Origin: a virus
Reading direction: 5' to 3' (one strand)
IMG/VR virus record: IMGVR_UViG_3300047476_001768
Location: 1 to 64,000 of that record
Length of the DNA stretch: 64,000 nt
Part shown: piece after piece, positions 7,907 to 17,700 of the stretch
Numbering within the stretch: the first letter of the stretch is position 1
Layout: every line of letters begins with the position of its first letter
Translations under genes and position numbers: made by a program
The notes under the pieces: model-generated
Told to the model about the DNA's origin: nothing
Databases searched by the model: none
What the model saw: the letters and a program-made list of their open reading frames with translations, nothing else

Positions 7907-8854
7907 ATGCCAGCAGTAACACCTGGAGGATATGGAAGATTCGTTGATAACCCTGCGGGTCTAACCAGCGGCAATCCGCCCTCTTCAAATGATGGTCCTG
8001 CAAAGCCCGGTCCAGATATAAAAAATGGTGGAGGATATGGAAGATTTGTTGATAGCCCTGCCGGTTCAGCCCAAAGCAAACTATATCCTGGAGTTGATTT
8101 TACCAACATGCGATTGCAAAATGCTGGACTAAATCGTGGCGGTGCAAACTCTCAAAAATCAAGAACAGTTGAACCAGAAATTAAAAGTGGAGTCACATCA
8201 ACATCTTTAATTCCTACAGAAGACGATTGGAGAATACGAGTAAGTTTGCCAACCAAGTCGCAAATTTTTTATCAAGATCCTAATCGCAGCCAGCTGGTAC
8301 TTAAACCAATTATTGATAGTGGTGTTAATGGAGTGGTATTTCCTTATACACCATCAATACAAGTGGCACACAATGCAAGATACAGCGAAGCGTCACTTAC
8401 ACACGCAAATTACAAAAGTTATTATTACGAAGGCAGTGACGTGGCAGCGATAACCATCAGCGGCGAATTCTCAGCACAAAATGAAAGAGAAGCCGCCTAC
8501 GTGCTAGCATGCGTACATTTTTTAAGAGCATGTACAAAAATGTTTTTTGGTCAAAGTGTATCATTGCCAGTTGGCACACCGCCGACTATTGTGTTTCTTG
8601 ATGGTTACGGACAGTTTTACTTTCCGCATGTGAGTTGTGTGGTTACAAACTTTTCACATACTCTGCCAGCAGATGTAGATTATATTCCATTAAAAAATAT
8701 TTTTCAAAACACACGAATTCCTACTTTGAGCACAATCAGTATCACTCTACAACCAGTGGTCAGTCGCAAGCGCATACATGAAGACTTTAATCTTGACTAT
8801 GTGGCACAAGGTTTGTTGCTAGGTGACAAGAAAGGTGCAGGAGGATTTTTATAA
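7907..8854 (+). CDS. Baseplate tail-tube cap/initiator (gp48/gp54-like)
   Basis: A 315-residue structural protein. The conserved part runs from about residue 95 (DDWRIRVSLP) through ISGEFSAQNEREAAYVLA, HFLRACTKMFFGQ, PPTIVFLDGYGQFYF and LPADVDYIP to the C-terminal GGFL. This pattern is shared by gp48/gp54-type proteins of marine T4-like phages, which cap the hub and nucleate tail tube growth. I cannot separate gp48 from gp54 by eye. The first 65 residues are different: low complexity, with two copies of GGYGRFVD(N/S)PAG encoded by a 36-base direct repeat. The ATG of the gp53-like gene overlaps its stop. Confidence 0.6.
   Translation: MPAVTPGGYGRFVDNPAGLTSGNPPSSNDGPAKPGPDIKNGGGYGRFVDSPAGSAQSKLYPGVDFTNMRLQNAGLNRGGANSQKSRTVEPEIKSGVTSTSLIPTEDDWRIRVSLPTKSQIFYQDPNRSQLVLKPIIDSGVNGVVFPYTPSIQVAHNARYSEASLTHANYKSYYYEGSDVAAITISGEFSAQNEREAAYVLACVHFLRACTKMFFGQSVSLPVGTPPTIVFLDGYGQFYFPHVSCVVTNFSHTLPADVDYIPLKNIFQNTRIPTLSTISITLQPVVSRKRIHEDFNLDYVAQGLLLGDKKGAGGFL
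7925..8065 (+). repeat. Pair of 36-base direct repeats in the gp48/54-like N-terminus
   Basis: Copies at 7925-7960 and 8030-8065 match at 33 of 36 bases. They are in frame and encode GGYGRFVDNPAG and GGYGRFVDSPAG. Confidence 0.85.
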
Positions 8855-9165
8855 TGGCAACCAAAAGAATTGAGTATGCTAAAACAAGTCCCTATTATAG
8901 CACAGCTAGATTTGGTAATTTTTTAGACATAATAGAATATCGTAGTATACCCTCTAGAGCAGATGATGTGCAGTACATAATTGATCGTGTGTATAAAAAT
9001 CGTCCTGATTTATTAGCATATGATCTTTATGGAGATGCTGCTCTCTGGTGGGTGTTTGCTGCACGTAATCCTAACGTGTTAAAAAATCCCTTAGGCGATT
9101 TTGAACCAGGCGTGCTTATCAGTATTCCAAAAAAAGACACAATTGATGCTGCGTTAGGGATATGA
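8854..9165 (+). CDS. 53: Baseplate wedge subunit gp53-like
   Basis: A 103-residue protein with the gp53 signature in the centre: VYKNRPDLLAYDLYG, ALWWVFAARNPN, then DFEPGVLISIP. In T4-like phages the related segment resembles a LysM-type fold and is part of the baseplate wedge. T4 gp53 is 196 residues, but short forms are normal in marine T4-like phages. It overlaps the previous gene by one base and is followed after 3 bases by the large hub-associated gene, so all are in one operon. Confidence 0.8.
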   Translation: MATKRIEYAKTSPYYSTARFGNFLDIIEYRSIPSRADDVQYIIDRVYKNRPDLLAYDLYGDAALWWVFAARNPNVLKNPLGDFEPGVLISIPKKDTIDAALGI

Positions 9166-9168
9166 TAA

Positions 9169-12012
9169 ATGGCCATATCCTATTCACTGCCTCTTAAAAT
9201 AACAACTGATGAGGATACTGGGCTTTTACTGCTAGTTGACTCTACCGGTAAAACTCTATCACGAGGCGCATCGCCTACTATTGTAAACAATCTAGGATTA
9301 GAAAAAGGAGTAAAAAGCACAGACTTACCTGCTCCTGTAGATCCACGAGAACCACCTCCTGCACCCACACCACCTTCAGCTAGTAAAACCACTGATACAG
9401 CAGCATCGTCAGTTCAAGATCAATCTGGAACCACAACCGAACAGCCGTTGAGCTCAACCGAAGCTGCACGTATCAAAGAAAATAAAACAAACGCTCCGCA
9501 AGAAGCAACACCAGATGCCGGAGACGAATTTGGCAACAGTAGAAAAGTCACACTAGGTGCTGGTGTGTTAGAAGCTCAAAGTGCCAGTAATACTGCTGAT
9601 GTTACCAACAACAAAAAAATAGAAGTTGGAACCAGCAGAACAGTAGCCCCTACTGTGGGAACCAATCTGTTACATCAATTTGCTTCCTATACCTATAATA
9701 TCAGTTTGCACATGTTGAGCAAGGAAGACTTTAACAAAATGGGAAGAGATCCTGATAGCAACTGGGTACCTTCAAAAACTCTTATTGGCGGAGCAGGCAA
9801 ATGGGGAGTTCCTGGATTCAATAGAGATCAAAATTTTCTAGACGATTTTTACTTTGACAATCTCAAGATGACTACCATAATTGGTAGCACAGCAGGAAAT
9901 CAAGGAACCAATGCTGTAGAATTAAATTTCACAATCATTGAGCCTCATGGTGTTACACTTTTGGATAGATTGATTGATGCCTGTTTGGATCCAGCAGTAG
10001 ACGGAAAAAACTATCTTGAAATACCCTACTTGATACAAATTGATTTTTTTGGATATGATGACGAAGGCATAGGAAAGCATCTTGTAAAACAAAGAAAATA
10101 CATTCCTATTAATATTTTGACCATGGGTATCAAAGCAAGTATTAAAGGAGCAGAGTACCAAATAGGTGCAGTGCCATATGCACACTCTGGTTTCCAAGAA
10201 AGTGTAGCAGCTACTCCGGCAAACTTTGAAATCACAGCCAGCACATTACAAGAATTTTTTAAAGACGTTGATGACGTCAACGATGCCAAAGCAGCAGATA
10301 AAGAAAATCAGAGATTAGAATCAGAAAAAAAAGCCAAAGAAAAAGAAGAAAAAACCAATCCTAACAAAAACAACAACGCAAGAAAAACTGGCAAGGAGAC
10401 CAGCAGTGCAACTGGTGACGATACCAGCACTCCTACCTACACTGTTAAAAGCTATGTGAGTGCATATAATGCATGGGGGCAAGCGTCAGTGAGAAACAAT
10501 CACGCTACAGACTATAACAAAATAGCAGTGGTGATTGACGATTTTATTTTAAAGGCCGCTAACGGCAACGGCGGGAAGATTGTAAATCCAAAAAATCAGC
10601 CTACTAGTCAAGTATCAGAGTACAATCCAAAAAACAAAAAAGAACTAGCTGCAATGGTAAGAGCCAATGCAGGCAAAGCCACAGCACAGCCAAATCTTGG
10701 ATTTAGTAAATTCAATATCACCGGACAGACCAGCGTGATGGCAGTGATAAACAACATCATGCTCAGCAGCGAATACATTCGGTCACAGATGATAGATACC
10801 ACTCAGGATGCATCACAAAACGCTGATAATCTTAAAAAACCTGTAAACTGGTGGAAAATAATTCCAGATGTAAAACTGCGCAAGTATGATCCTCAAAATG
10901 GTAAATGGTTTATGGACATAACCTATTATGTTAAACCTTACACGGTGTATAATCGTACTCATCCTAATGCACCTAAAGATTTACCCACTGGCTATCATAG
11001 AGTGTACAACTACATCTATACCGGACAAAACAACGACATACTGGATTTTGCTATTGATTTTGACACAGCATTTTATACCGCAGTGACCATTGACCGAACC
11101 AGGGTAGCATCCACACTCACACAGGCCGGTCCAGACATTGAAAGCAGTCAGGTGCAAAATCCCAACCCCAGTGTGGAAGATTTAAAAAAAGGTCTTTTCA
11201 GCGGATTTCAGCCCAAAACCACTATACCCACGTCTGATAACCTGGCAGTTGCCGGGCAACTTACAAATAGAAAAGATGGTGTTGGCATGGCCACAGCATC
11301 ATATGCAGAACATCAACAGAATGGTGCCAGTGCCGATCAGTTAGCAATCAAATTAAAAATTATTGGCGATCCACAGTTTATAAAACAAGATGAAATCTAT
11401 TATAGCCCGGCCGCTCGTAGATACAGCGAAGTACAAGGACAGACCAGTAACTATGTTGCAGATGAGAACAGCAGCATCGCCATGGACAACGGCGAGGTAC
11501 ACATTAAATTGAATTGGAAAACACCAGTTGATATTGATGAAGAAACCGGTGGCATGAAAACCAATACAAAATATTTTCAATCATCATTCAGCGGCATATT
11601 TCAGGTGCTCATGGTTGAAAGCACTTTTGCTCAAGGTAAATTTGAACAAACGCTAGATGCAGTGCGATTGCCAGATCAGCCGGATGAAAAACAAAATACA
11701 GAAAAAAGCAGCACGGACATAAGATCTGACAATTTACCTAGCACAGCAAAAAACAGTACATCCCAAGGTTGGGCAGCACTTGACAGCCAAACAGTTGAGC
11801 AACAGAAAACCACAGTGCTTACCAAACTGTTACAAAATAAAACTGTCAGTACTCCAGTTGAAGGAAATAACAACAAACAAAAAGTAGATACCACACCAGA
11901 AGCAGACGCAAGAGGTTACGGTGAAGAGTATCAAAACAGTCAGGCCAGTGCTTTGTCCTCTGTGAGAGCAACTGCACCAACTCAGAATGCTAGTGATTTT
12001 TTTGGTATCTAG
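9169..12012 (+). CDS. Large baseplate hub-associated structural protein
   Basis: A 947-residue protein between gp53- and gp5-like genes. The first ~150 residues are low-complexity Ser/Thr/Ala/Glu. A structured region follows with ASYTYNISLHMLS, AVELNFTIIEPHGVTLLDRL, a segment IPYLIQIDFFGYDDEG and PINILTMGIKASI. A charged linker rich in Lys/Glu/Asn occupies about 370-425. The C-terminal ~100 residues are again Gln/Ser/Thr-rich. The block with LNFTIIEP(H/Y)GVTLLDR is seen in conserved virion proteins of marine T4-like phages. Position next to gp5 suggests it does the job of the hub protein gp27, but I see no gp27 motif that proves this. Confidence 0.6.
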   Translation: MAISYSLPLKITTDEDTGLLLLVDSTGKTLSRGASPTIVNNLGLEKGVKSTDLPAPVDPREPPPAPTPPSASKTTDTAASSVQDQSGTTTEQPLSSTEAARIKENKTNAPQEATPDAGDEFGNSRKVTLGAGVLEAQSASNTADVTNNKKIEVGTSRTVAPTVGTNLLHQFASYTYNISLHMLSKEDFNKMGRDPDSNWVPSKTLIGGAGKWGVPGFNRDQNFLDDFYFDNLKMTTIIGSTAGNQGTNAVELNFTIIEPHGVTLLDRLIDACLDPAVDGKNYLEIPYLIQIDFFGYDDEGIGKHLVKQRKYIPINILTMGIKASIKGAEYQIGAVPYAHSGFQESVAATPANFEITASTLQEFFKDVDDVNDAKAADKENQRLESEKKAKEKEEKTNPNKNNNARKTGKETSSATGDDTSTPTYTVKSYVSAYNAWGQASVRNNHATDYNKIAVVIDDFILKAANGNGGKIVNPKNQPTSQVSEYNPKNKKELAAMVRANAGKATAQPNLGFSKFNITGQTSVMAVINNIMLSSEYIRSQMIDTTQDASQNADNLKKPVNWWKIIPDVKLRKYDPQNGKWFMDITYYVKPYTVYNRTHPNAPKDLPTGYHRVYNYIYTGQNNDILDFAIDFDTAFYTAVTIDRTRVASTLTQAGPDIESSQVQNPNPSVEDLKKGLFSGFQPKTTIPTSDNLAVAGQLTNRKDGVGMATASYAEHQQNGASADQLAIKLKIIGDPQFIKQDEIYYSPAARRYSEVQGQTSNYVADENSSIAMDNGEVHIKLNWKTPVDIDEETGGMKTNTKYFQSSFSGIFQVLMVESTFAQGKFEQTLDAVRLPDQPDEKQNTEKSSTDIRSDNLPSTAKNSTSQGWAALDSQTVEQQKTTVLTKLLQNKTVSTPVEGNNNKQKVDTTPEADARGYGEEYQNSQASALSSVRATAPTQNASDFFGI

Positions 12013-12046
12013 TTTTCAACTACATAGTGTATTAACGGAATAATCA

Positions 12047-13507
12047 ATGGGAACAACAGATAAAATTTATGGCAGCAAAGTACCAAAACGTGCCAAAGCC
12101 AACGAAGCTGCTGGTACTAATATCAATCCTGGTCCGTATGAAGCAGTAATCAAAAATGTGCTTGATACTACAAGATCAGGACGTCTACAGGTTTGGATTC
12201 CAGAATTGGGTTCCGGCGACCAAGACAACATCAGCAACTGGTACACTGTGAGCTATGCCAGTCCATTTGCCGGTACCACTTCGCAGCCACCTGGATTTGA
12301 CAAAGTGGTATCAAATTTCTATGCCTATACACAACACACTTATGGATTTTGGGCAGTGCCACCTGATGTTGGCAATGTGGTATTGGTAATTTTTATCAAC
12401 GGAGATCCTAACAGAGGCTACTGGTTTGCCTGTGTGGTAAACAAACTGGGCAAAAACATGATTCCTGCTATTGGCGGTGCAGGTAAGAGCAAGATTGATG
12501 ATAGAGAAATTGGCAGTCCTGAAATAAAAAAAGCTCTTACTGATGACAGTGTGTGGCCTTTATCTGAAGCCAACGAGAATGAAGGTGCAAATGTACAAAG
12601 TGACTTTTTAGACATTAAAAAACCTCCTCACGAGTTTCAGGTCAAACGCTATATTCAACAGGGACTAGACAGAGATCCACTAAGAGGAGCAGTTAGCAGT
12701 TCAGGGCAGAGAAACATACCCAGCGCAGTTTACGGGTGGAGTACCCCTGGAAGACAATTAAAAGGAGATCCTGCCGAAAATCCCGAACTACAGGCCAAGG
12801 TAGAAAGTGGAGATATTGGACCTGAAGATGTGTTTGCACTGGCTAGAAAAGGCGGTCATACATTTGTCATGGATGATGGAGATTTCTATGGCAAGAGTCA
12901 ATTGGTACGTATGCGCACTGCGGCTGGGCATCAAGTGCTCTTAGATGATACCAATGGCATGACCTATGTGATTAACAGCGAAGGCACCTGTTGGATAGAA
13001 CTGGCCAAGAACGGGCAGATGCATATTTTTACCAGTGGTGGATTCAATGTGCGCAGCGAAGGCGATATTAATTTTCACAGTGACACTAATATTAAAATGC
13101 ATGCCGCAGACAAAATTAAAATATTTGCAGGAAATCAAATTGATATCAACACTAAAACTTTTATTCAGTTAAGCACTGACTTGAGTAAAATTTACGCTAG
13201 TAAAGTACAGGTAGGGGGCAGCAGCACAGTTAATATTAGTGCTGGTGGTGTGGGCAGTTTTAAAGCAGGAGAACTGTTGCAGTATACCGGTGGAAAAATT
13301 CATCTAAACACCAGCACAGCTCCGGTGGTGCAAAAACCAGAACCAATACCTAAATTTTTGCACACCGATACTCTGTTAAACACCAACAACGGGTTGTGGG
13401 AAATTTCGCCAAATAAAATAAACAGTATTGTGAACATAGCACCCACACACGAACCCTGGTCAAGGGAAAGTGGATCCAGTCAAACTGACAAGGCTTCGGG
13501 AGGATAA
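12047..13507 (+). CDS. 5: Baseplate hub / needle protein gp5-like, without a lysozyme domain
   Basis: A 486-residue protein. Residues about 25-140 look like the gp5/VgrG OB-fold: YEAVIKNVLDTTRSGRLQVW, then FWAVPPDVGNVVLVIFINGD and RGYWFACV. Residues about 270-420 contain GHTFVMDDGD, LDDTNGMTYVINSEG and a run of short beta repeats (FTSGGFNVRSEGDINFHSD, IKMHAADKIKIFAGNQIDIN) typical of the triple beta-helix spike. No T4-type lysozyme domain lies between the two, unlike T4 gp5 (575 residues). The next gene may supply the peptidoglycan activity. An ACGGA ribosome-binding site precedes ATG 12047. Confidence 0.85.
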   Translation: MGTTDKIYGSKVPKRAKANEAAGTNINPGPYEAVIKNVLDTTRSGRLQVWIPELGSGDQDNISNWYTVSYASPFAGTTSQPPGFDKVVSNFYAYTQHTYGFWAVPPDVGNVVLVIFINGDPNRGYWFACVVNKLGKNMIPAIGGAGKSKIDDREIGSPEIKKALTDDSVWPLSEANENEGANVQSDFLDIKKPPHEFQVKRYIQQGLDRDPLRGAVSSSGQRNIPSAVYGWSTPGRQLKGDPAENPELQAKVESGDIGPEDVFALARKGGHTFVMDDGDFYGKSQLVRMRTAAGHQVLLDDTNGMTYVINSEGTCWIELAKNGQMHIFTSGGFNVRSEGDINFHSDTNIKMHAADKIKIFAGNQIDINTKTFIQLSTDLSKIYASKVQVGGSSTVNISAGGVGSFKAGELLQYTGGKIHLNTSTAPVVQKPEPIPKFLHTDTLLNTNNGLWEISPNKINSIVNIAPTHEPWSRESGSSQTDKASGG

Positions 13508-14281
13508 ATGTCTAGCGTTAATGATATAAGTCTTCCAATACGACAAAAAACGGAAGAAGAATGCATTCCAAATAATGTGGTTAGAGATTCCTCAGGAAAT
13601 CCTATAAAATTGCCCAGCGGCTTGTTTTTAACCAGCGGCGAAGAAATACTAGATCCTGGTCCGCAAATTTCTAAAAATCAAGTTTTATCTTTAAATCTAC
13701 AAGTACCAAAACATGTGCTGGCCAGTGTGCTTAATCCTGACCCCCCGGCAGGTATAGGCAGACTGTCTAGACTGCACGTGAAAGCTATAAAGACCATGAT
13801 AGCAAATGCAACCAGTGGGTTCAGCTATCGGTTTATTGGTCCAGCAAACTATGTAGGCAAGTATCAATTGAGTGCTGTTATTCTAACCGATCTTGGTTAT
13901 ATCAAAAGCGAATATGTGGACTTGTTTGGATCTGACTCGGTGAAAAAAGCGTCGGCATGGACCAACAAGGACGGAGTTGGTAACCTTGAAAGCTACTTCA
14001 GAAGTGAAGGTGTGCAAGAAAACAGCATGTTTGATCTACTGGAAAAAAATTATCAAGCCATGGAAAAAAATGGAGCAATCAAGGCCGATGATAATCTTTG
14101 TACCATTGCTGGTATGTTGTGCGTGGCACACATACTTGGACCCGAACTTGGGACCGAACTAGACCCAGGAGCCAAAAGATGGCGCAACACTGGTAGTGGC
14201 AAAGATGTTAATGGAAATTATGGAACTGTGTTTTTTCTACTAGGCAGATATGCCATTGACGTTCTAGCCAGAGTGAATTAA
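13508..14281 (+). CDS. Baseplate-associated protein, putative muramidase-like domain
   Basis: A 257-residue protein starting right after the gp5-like stop. Residues about 105-215 read FIGPANYVGKYQLSAVILTD, LGYIKSEYV, then WTNKDGVGNLESYFRSEGVQ and a helical NYQAMEK segment. The GKYQ...L...LGY(I/V)...W(T)xKDG...SxxxF pattern resembles transglycosylase or peptidoglycan-hydrolase-like domains in phage tail proteins, where GKYQF is a hallmark. The usual catalytic Glu before that motif is not visible here. The last 40 residues include RWRNTGSGKDVNGNYG. I infer a tail-tip cell-wall role from the domain pattern and the position beside a lysozyme-less gp5. It may be purely structural. Confidence 0.45.
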   Translation: MSSVNDISLPIRQKTEEECIPNNVVRDSSGNPIKLPSGLFLTSGEEILDPGPQISKNQVLSLNLQVPKHVLASVLNPDPPAGIGRLSRLHVKAIKTMIANATSGFSYRFIGPANYVGKYQLSAVILTDLGYIKSEYVDLFGSDSVKKASAWTNKDGVGNLESYFRSEGVQENSMFDLLEKNYQAMEKNGAIKADDNLCTIAGMLCVAHILGPELGTELDPGAKRWRNTGSGKDVNGNYGTVFFLLGRYAIDVLARVN

Positions 14282-14297
14282 AAATAAATAAAATACT

Positions 14298-14693
14298 ATG
14301 GCACTGTACAACGGATTCAGCACTTACAATAGGTACAAAAAGTTCAAACTCACAGACTTTGAACTGGTACGACAGGATCTTTTTAATCATTTTAACATTC
14401 GCAAGGGTGAAAAGCTGATGAATCCTGAATTTGGCACTATTATCTGGGGCATGCTGTTTGAACCGTTTACTGATGATGTACGCAAAGCCATCACAGACGA
14501 TGTTAGGCGCATAGCCACATACGACCCAAGACTGGCAGTTGACAGCATACAAATTGATGAATATCAACAAGGTGTACAAGTCACACTAGTGGTCACTTAT
14601 CTTATTGAAAACTATACCAGCACACTGTTACTAAATTTTGATCGCGACAGTCGTACTATCAGCACTGGCGTTTACGGCAACGCATCCAATTAA
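14298..14693 (+). CDS. 25: Baseplate wedge subunit gp25-like
   Basis: A 131-residue protein of the gp25/W-family wedge type. The hallmark is GEKLMNPEFGTIIWGMLFEP followed by DDVRKAITDDVRRIATYDPR. T4 gp25 is 132 residues. It bridges wedge and hub/sheath initiator in contractile systems. An AATAAATA element at 14283-14290 is very close to the start codon, so it may be chance. Confidence 0.93.
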   Translation: MALYNGFSTYNRYKKFKLTDFELVRQDLFNHFNIRKGEKLMNPEFGTIIWGMLFEPFTDDVRKAITDDVRRIATYDPRLAVDSIQIDEYQQGVQVTLVVTYLIENYTSTLLLNFDRDSRTISTGVYGNASN

Positions 14694-14713
14694 AAGCAGC
14701 ATATTTTGTTGTG

Positions 14714-14721
14714 AATAAATA
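14714..14721 (+). promoter_or_regulatory. T4-type late promoter (AATAAATA)
   Basis: NATAAATA-type core 21 bases upstream of the gp6-like ATG at 14742, in the 48-base gap after gp25. Confidence 0.45.
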
Positions 14722-14741
14722 CTAGAAATGGGTAAATTCAC

Positions 14742-17700
14742 ATGGCTGCTACCACAAGACAAACTAATCTACTGATCCAGCAGGACTGGAAAAAGATCTA
14801 TCAGAGCTTTCAAAATGCTGACTTTCAAAGCTATGACTTTGAAACTTTGCGCAAGAGCATGATTGATTACCTGCGCACATACTACCCTGAAGATTTTAAT
14901 GACTTCCTGGAAAGCAGTGAGTACATTGCTCTTATTGATCTAATTGCTTTTTTGGGACAGAGCTTGGCATTTCGTGCAGATCTCAATGCCAGAGAAAACT
15001 TTTTAGACACTGCCGAGCGTAGAGACAGTGTGCTCAAGCTGGCTAGACTGATCAGCTATAACCCTAAAAGAAACACCAATGCCACCGGCTTGTTGAAATT
15101 TGAAGCAGTATTCACTTCAGAAAATCTGTTTGACAGCAACGGAACCAATCTTAGCAACTTGCCTGTATCATGGAACGATCCTGGTAACGACAACTGGTTA
15201 GAACAGTTTAGTCTGATTATCAATACTGCACTCATAAACAGTCAGACTGTGGGCAAACCGGGAAACACACAGAATATTAGCGGTGTGCGCACAGAAGAAT
15301 ACAGTATCAATCTGCTACCAAACATTGTACCAGCATTTAAATTTCAAACCTTGGTAGAAACTTCAAACATGAATTTTGAAGTGGTTAGTCCTACCAGCGT
15401 GAATCAAAGCTATCTATACGAGCGAGATCCAAATCCCTCAAGAGTTTTTAACATATTGTATCGCAATGACAATCTTGGCAACGACAGCGAAAACACCGGC
15501 TGGTTTTTATATTTCAAACAAGGAGACATTGGTCAGTTGGACTTCACACTTACCGACAGTCTTCCAAACAGAACCGTAAGTGTAAATGTTGACAATATTA
15601 ACAACACTGATGTTTGGCTGTTTAAACTGGATGCCAACGGCGAACCAACTGAAAAATGGACCGAAGTCCCAAATGTGGCAGGGTTTAATGTTATCTACAA
15701 CAACAGTCTTGAAAGAAACATTTATCAGGTTAACACAAGAGCCAATGATCAAATTGATGTGGTGTTTGGCGATGGCGCATTTGCAAACATACCAATTGGT
15801 ACATTTAGATTATACTATCGTGTGAGCAATGGATTGAGTTACAAGATCACACCTGAAGAAATGCAGAGCATAATCATACCACTAACGTATGTGAGCAAAG
15901 CAGGCAGAGCAGAAACTATCAGCATTAGAGCCAGTTTACAGTACACTGTGAACAACGCAAGTTCACGCGAGACATTGGATGATATCAAGACCAAGGCTCC
16001 GCAACAGTATTACACTCAAAATCGCATGGTCACAGGGGAAGATTATAATATCTTGCCTTTTACGCTGTTTAACAACATAATCAAAATTAAAGCAACAAAC
16101 AGAAGTAGTTCTGGTGTGAGCAGATATCTTGATACTATTGACGTAACCGGCAAATATAGTTCAACCAATGTGTTTGGTGAAGATGGAGCTTTGTATAGAC
16201 AGGAAACTATTGACGCACAAGATTATGTACCTCCAGTAAATGGTGATGTGGTTGGCAGTCTCAATCAAGTGATAAACAACAAACTACTGGTAGACAACTA
16301 TGTTTCGTTTACTCAGTTCATATACGAAAAATTTTCTAGATACAGCACACGAGATGCCGAAGTTAATGGAACCATTTTTGATACCAATTGGGTACAACTT
16401 ACCACAGGTACAAATCAAAGCACAGGATATTTTACCACGTCTACAAACTATAGGTCTGCAGAATTACTAGGTTCTTTTGCTACTCCTGTTAAAGTTGGCA
16501 CAGCCAGTTCAACAGCTTTAAGATTCATCACCAAAGGTGCAATTATCAAGTTTCGTGCATCTGTGGATGTTACTACTACGCCAGCCTATTTTGATAAAAC
16601 CAATGACATAAAATTTGGTACTCCTGGAGTTGCCGGTGATCGTGTGTACATATATGCCACTGTGGTTAAAATTGAAGGAGATGGAACTGCTAACGGTATT
16701 GTTACAGCCAACACCCCGGGTCCTATTTCTCTGAGCACTTTTATTCCTCCGGGTGCATACATTGAAGAAATTATTCCTCAGATTTACAATGTGATTCCAA
16801 ACGATATACTTAGATCTGCGGCCACCCTTGTGAACAGTAAGAAAAACTTTGGATTGCGATTTGATCAATTGAACAAAGTGTGGAAAGTGATACAACCGCA
16901 AGATCTAAAACTTTCTCAGCCAGGCAGTCCTTTGTTGGGCAATTCAGGAATAAATGCAGAATACAATCAAGCAAAAGCAGGCGACACCACAGCCAGCAGC
17001 CTTGATAGTAGTTGGCTAGTGGCATTTGTAAGTACCAATCTTGGATATAAATTGTACTACAGACAAATAAATTATGTGTTTGAAAGCAAAAGAGAGACCA
17101 AGTTTTATTTTGACCCTAAGGTCAGAGTGTATGATCCAAAAAGTGCTCAAATTATAAATGATCAGATCAAAGTGCTGAGATCAAATTCTGCACCTGACCA
17201 AACTGGATCATTGTACGATGATAAAATTTTCTTTATCTACAAAATGATCATTGATGCAGATGGATACGAAAACACCAACAAGATTTATGTAAAATATCCT
17301 GACACCAACAGAGATGGGATACCTGACAACCCCGATCTGTTTAAGGAAATTGTCAATCCTGAGATTAATCCCACAGAGAAAAAGATTTTCTTTAGAAAAC
17401 TTTATACTGCTGGTAGCTATATTACATATCAAATAATAGATGATGGTGTGGTTGAAACCGGATTCGTTTCGCAGGCAGATATTGTTGATGTTATTGATCA
17501 ATACGACGATGGGCAAGTGTTTTACGCCAGTGGGGAAAATTTATTCTATACTCTGATAGTAACCACAGTGGCTAATGTAACCAGCAAATCTTTAGAATCT
17601 TCTGAAAACGGAGAAACATACTTACTATTGCAAGGTAGACAGGATTTGTATTTCCAATATCGGCATACTGCTCCTGCCACACGTAGAATTGACCCAAGCC

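Noticed and set aside
14283-14290. Late promoter AATAAATA before gp25
   Set aside because: The element is only 7 bases from the ATG, leaving no room for a leader and ribosome-binding site; in AT-rich gaps such matches can occur by chance.
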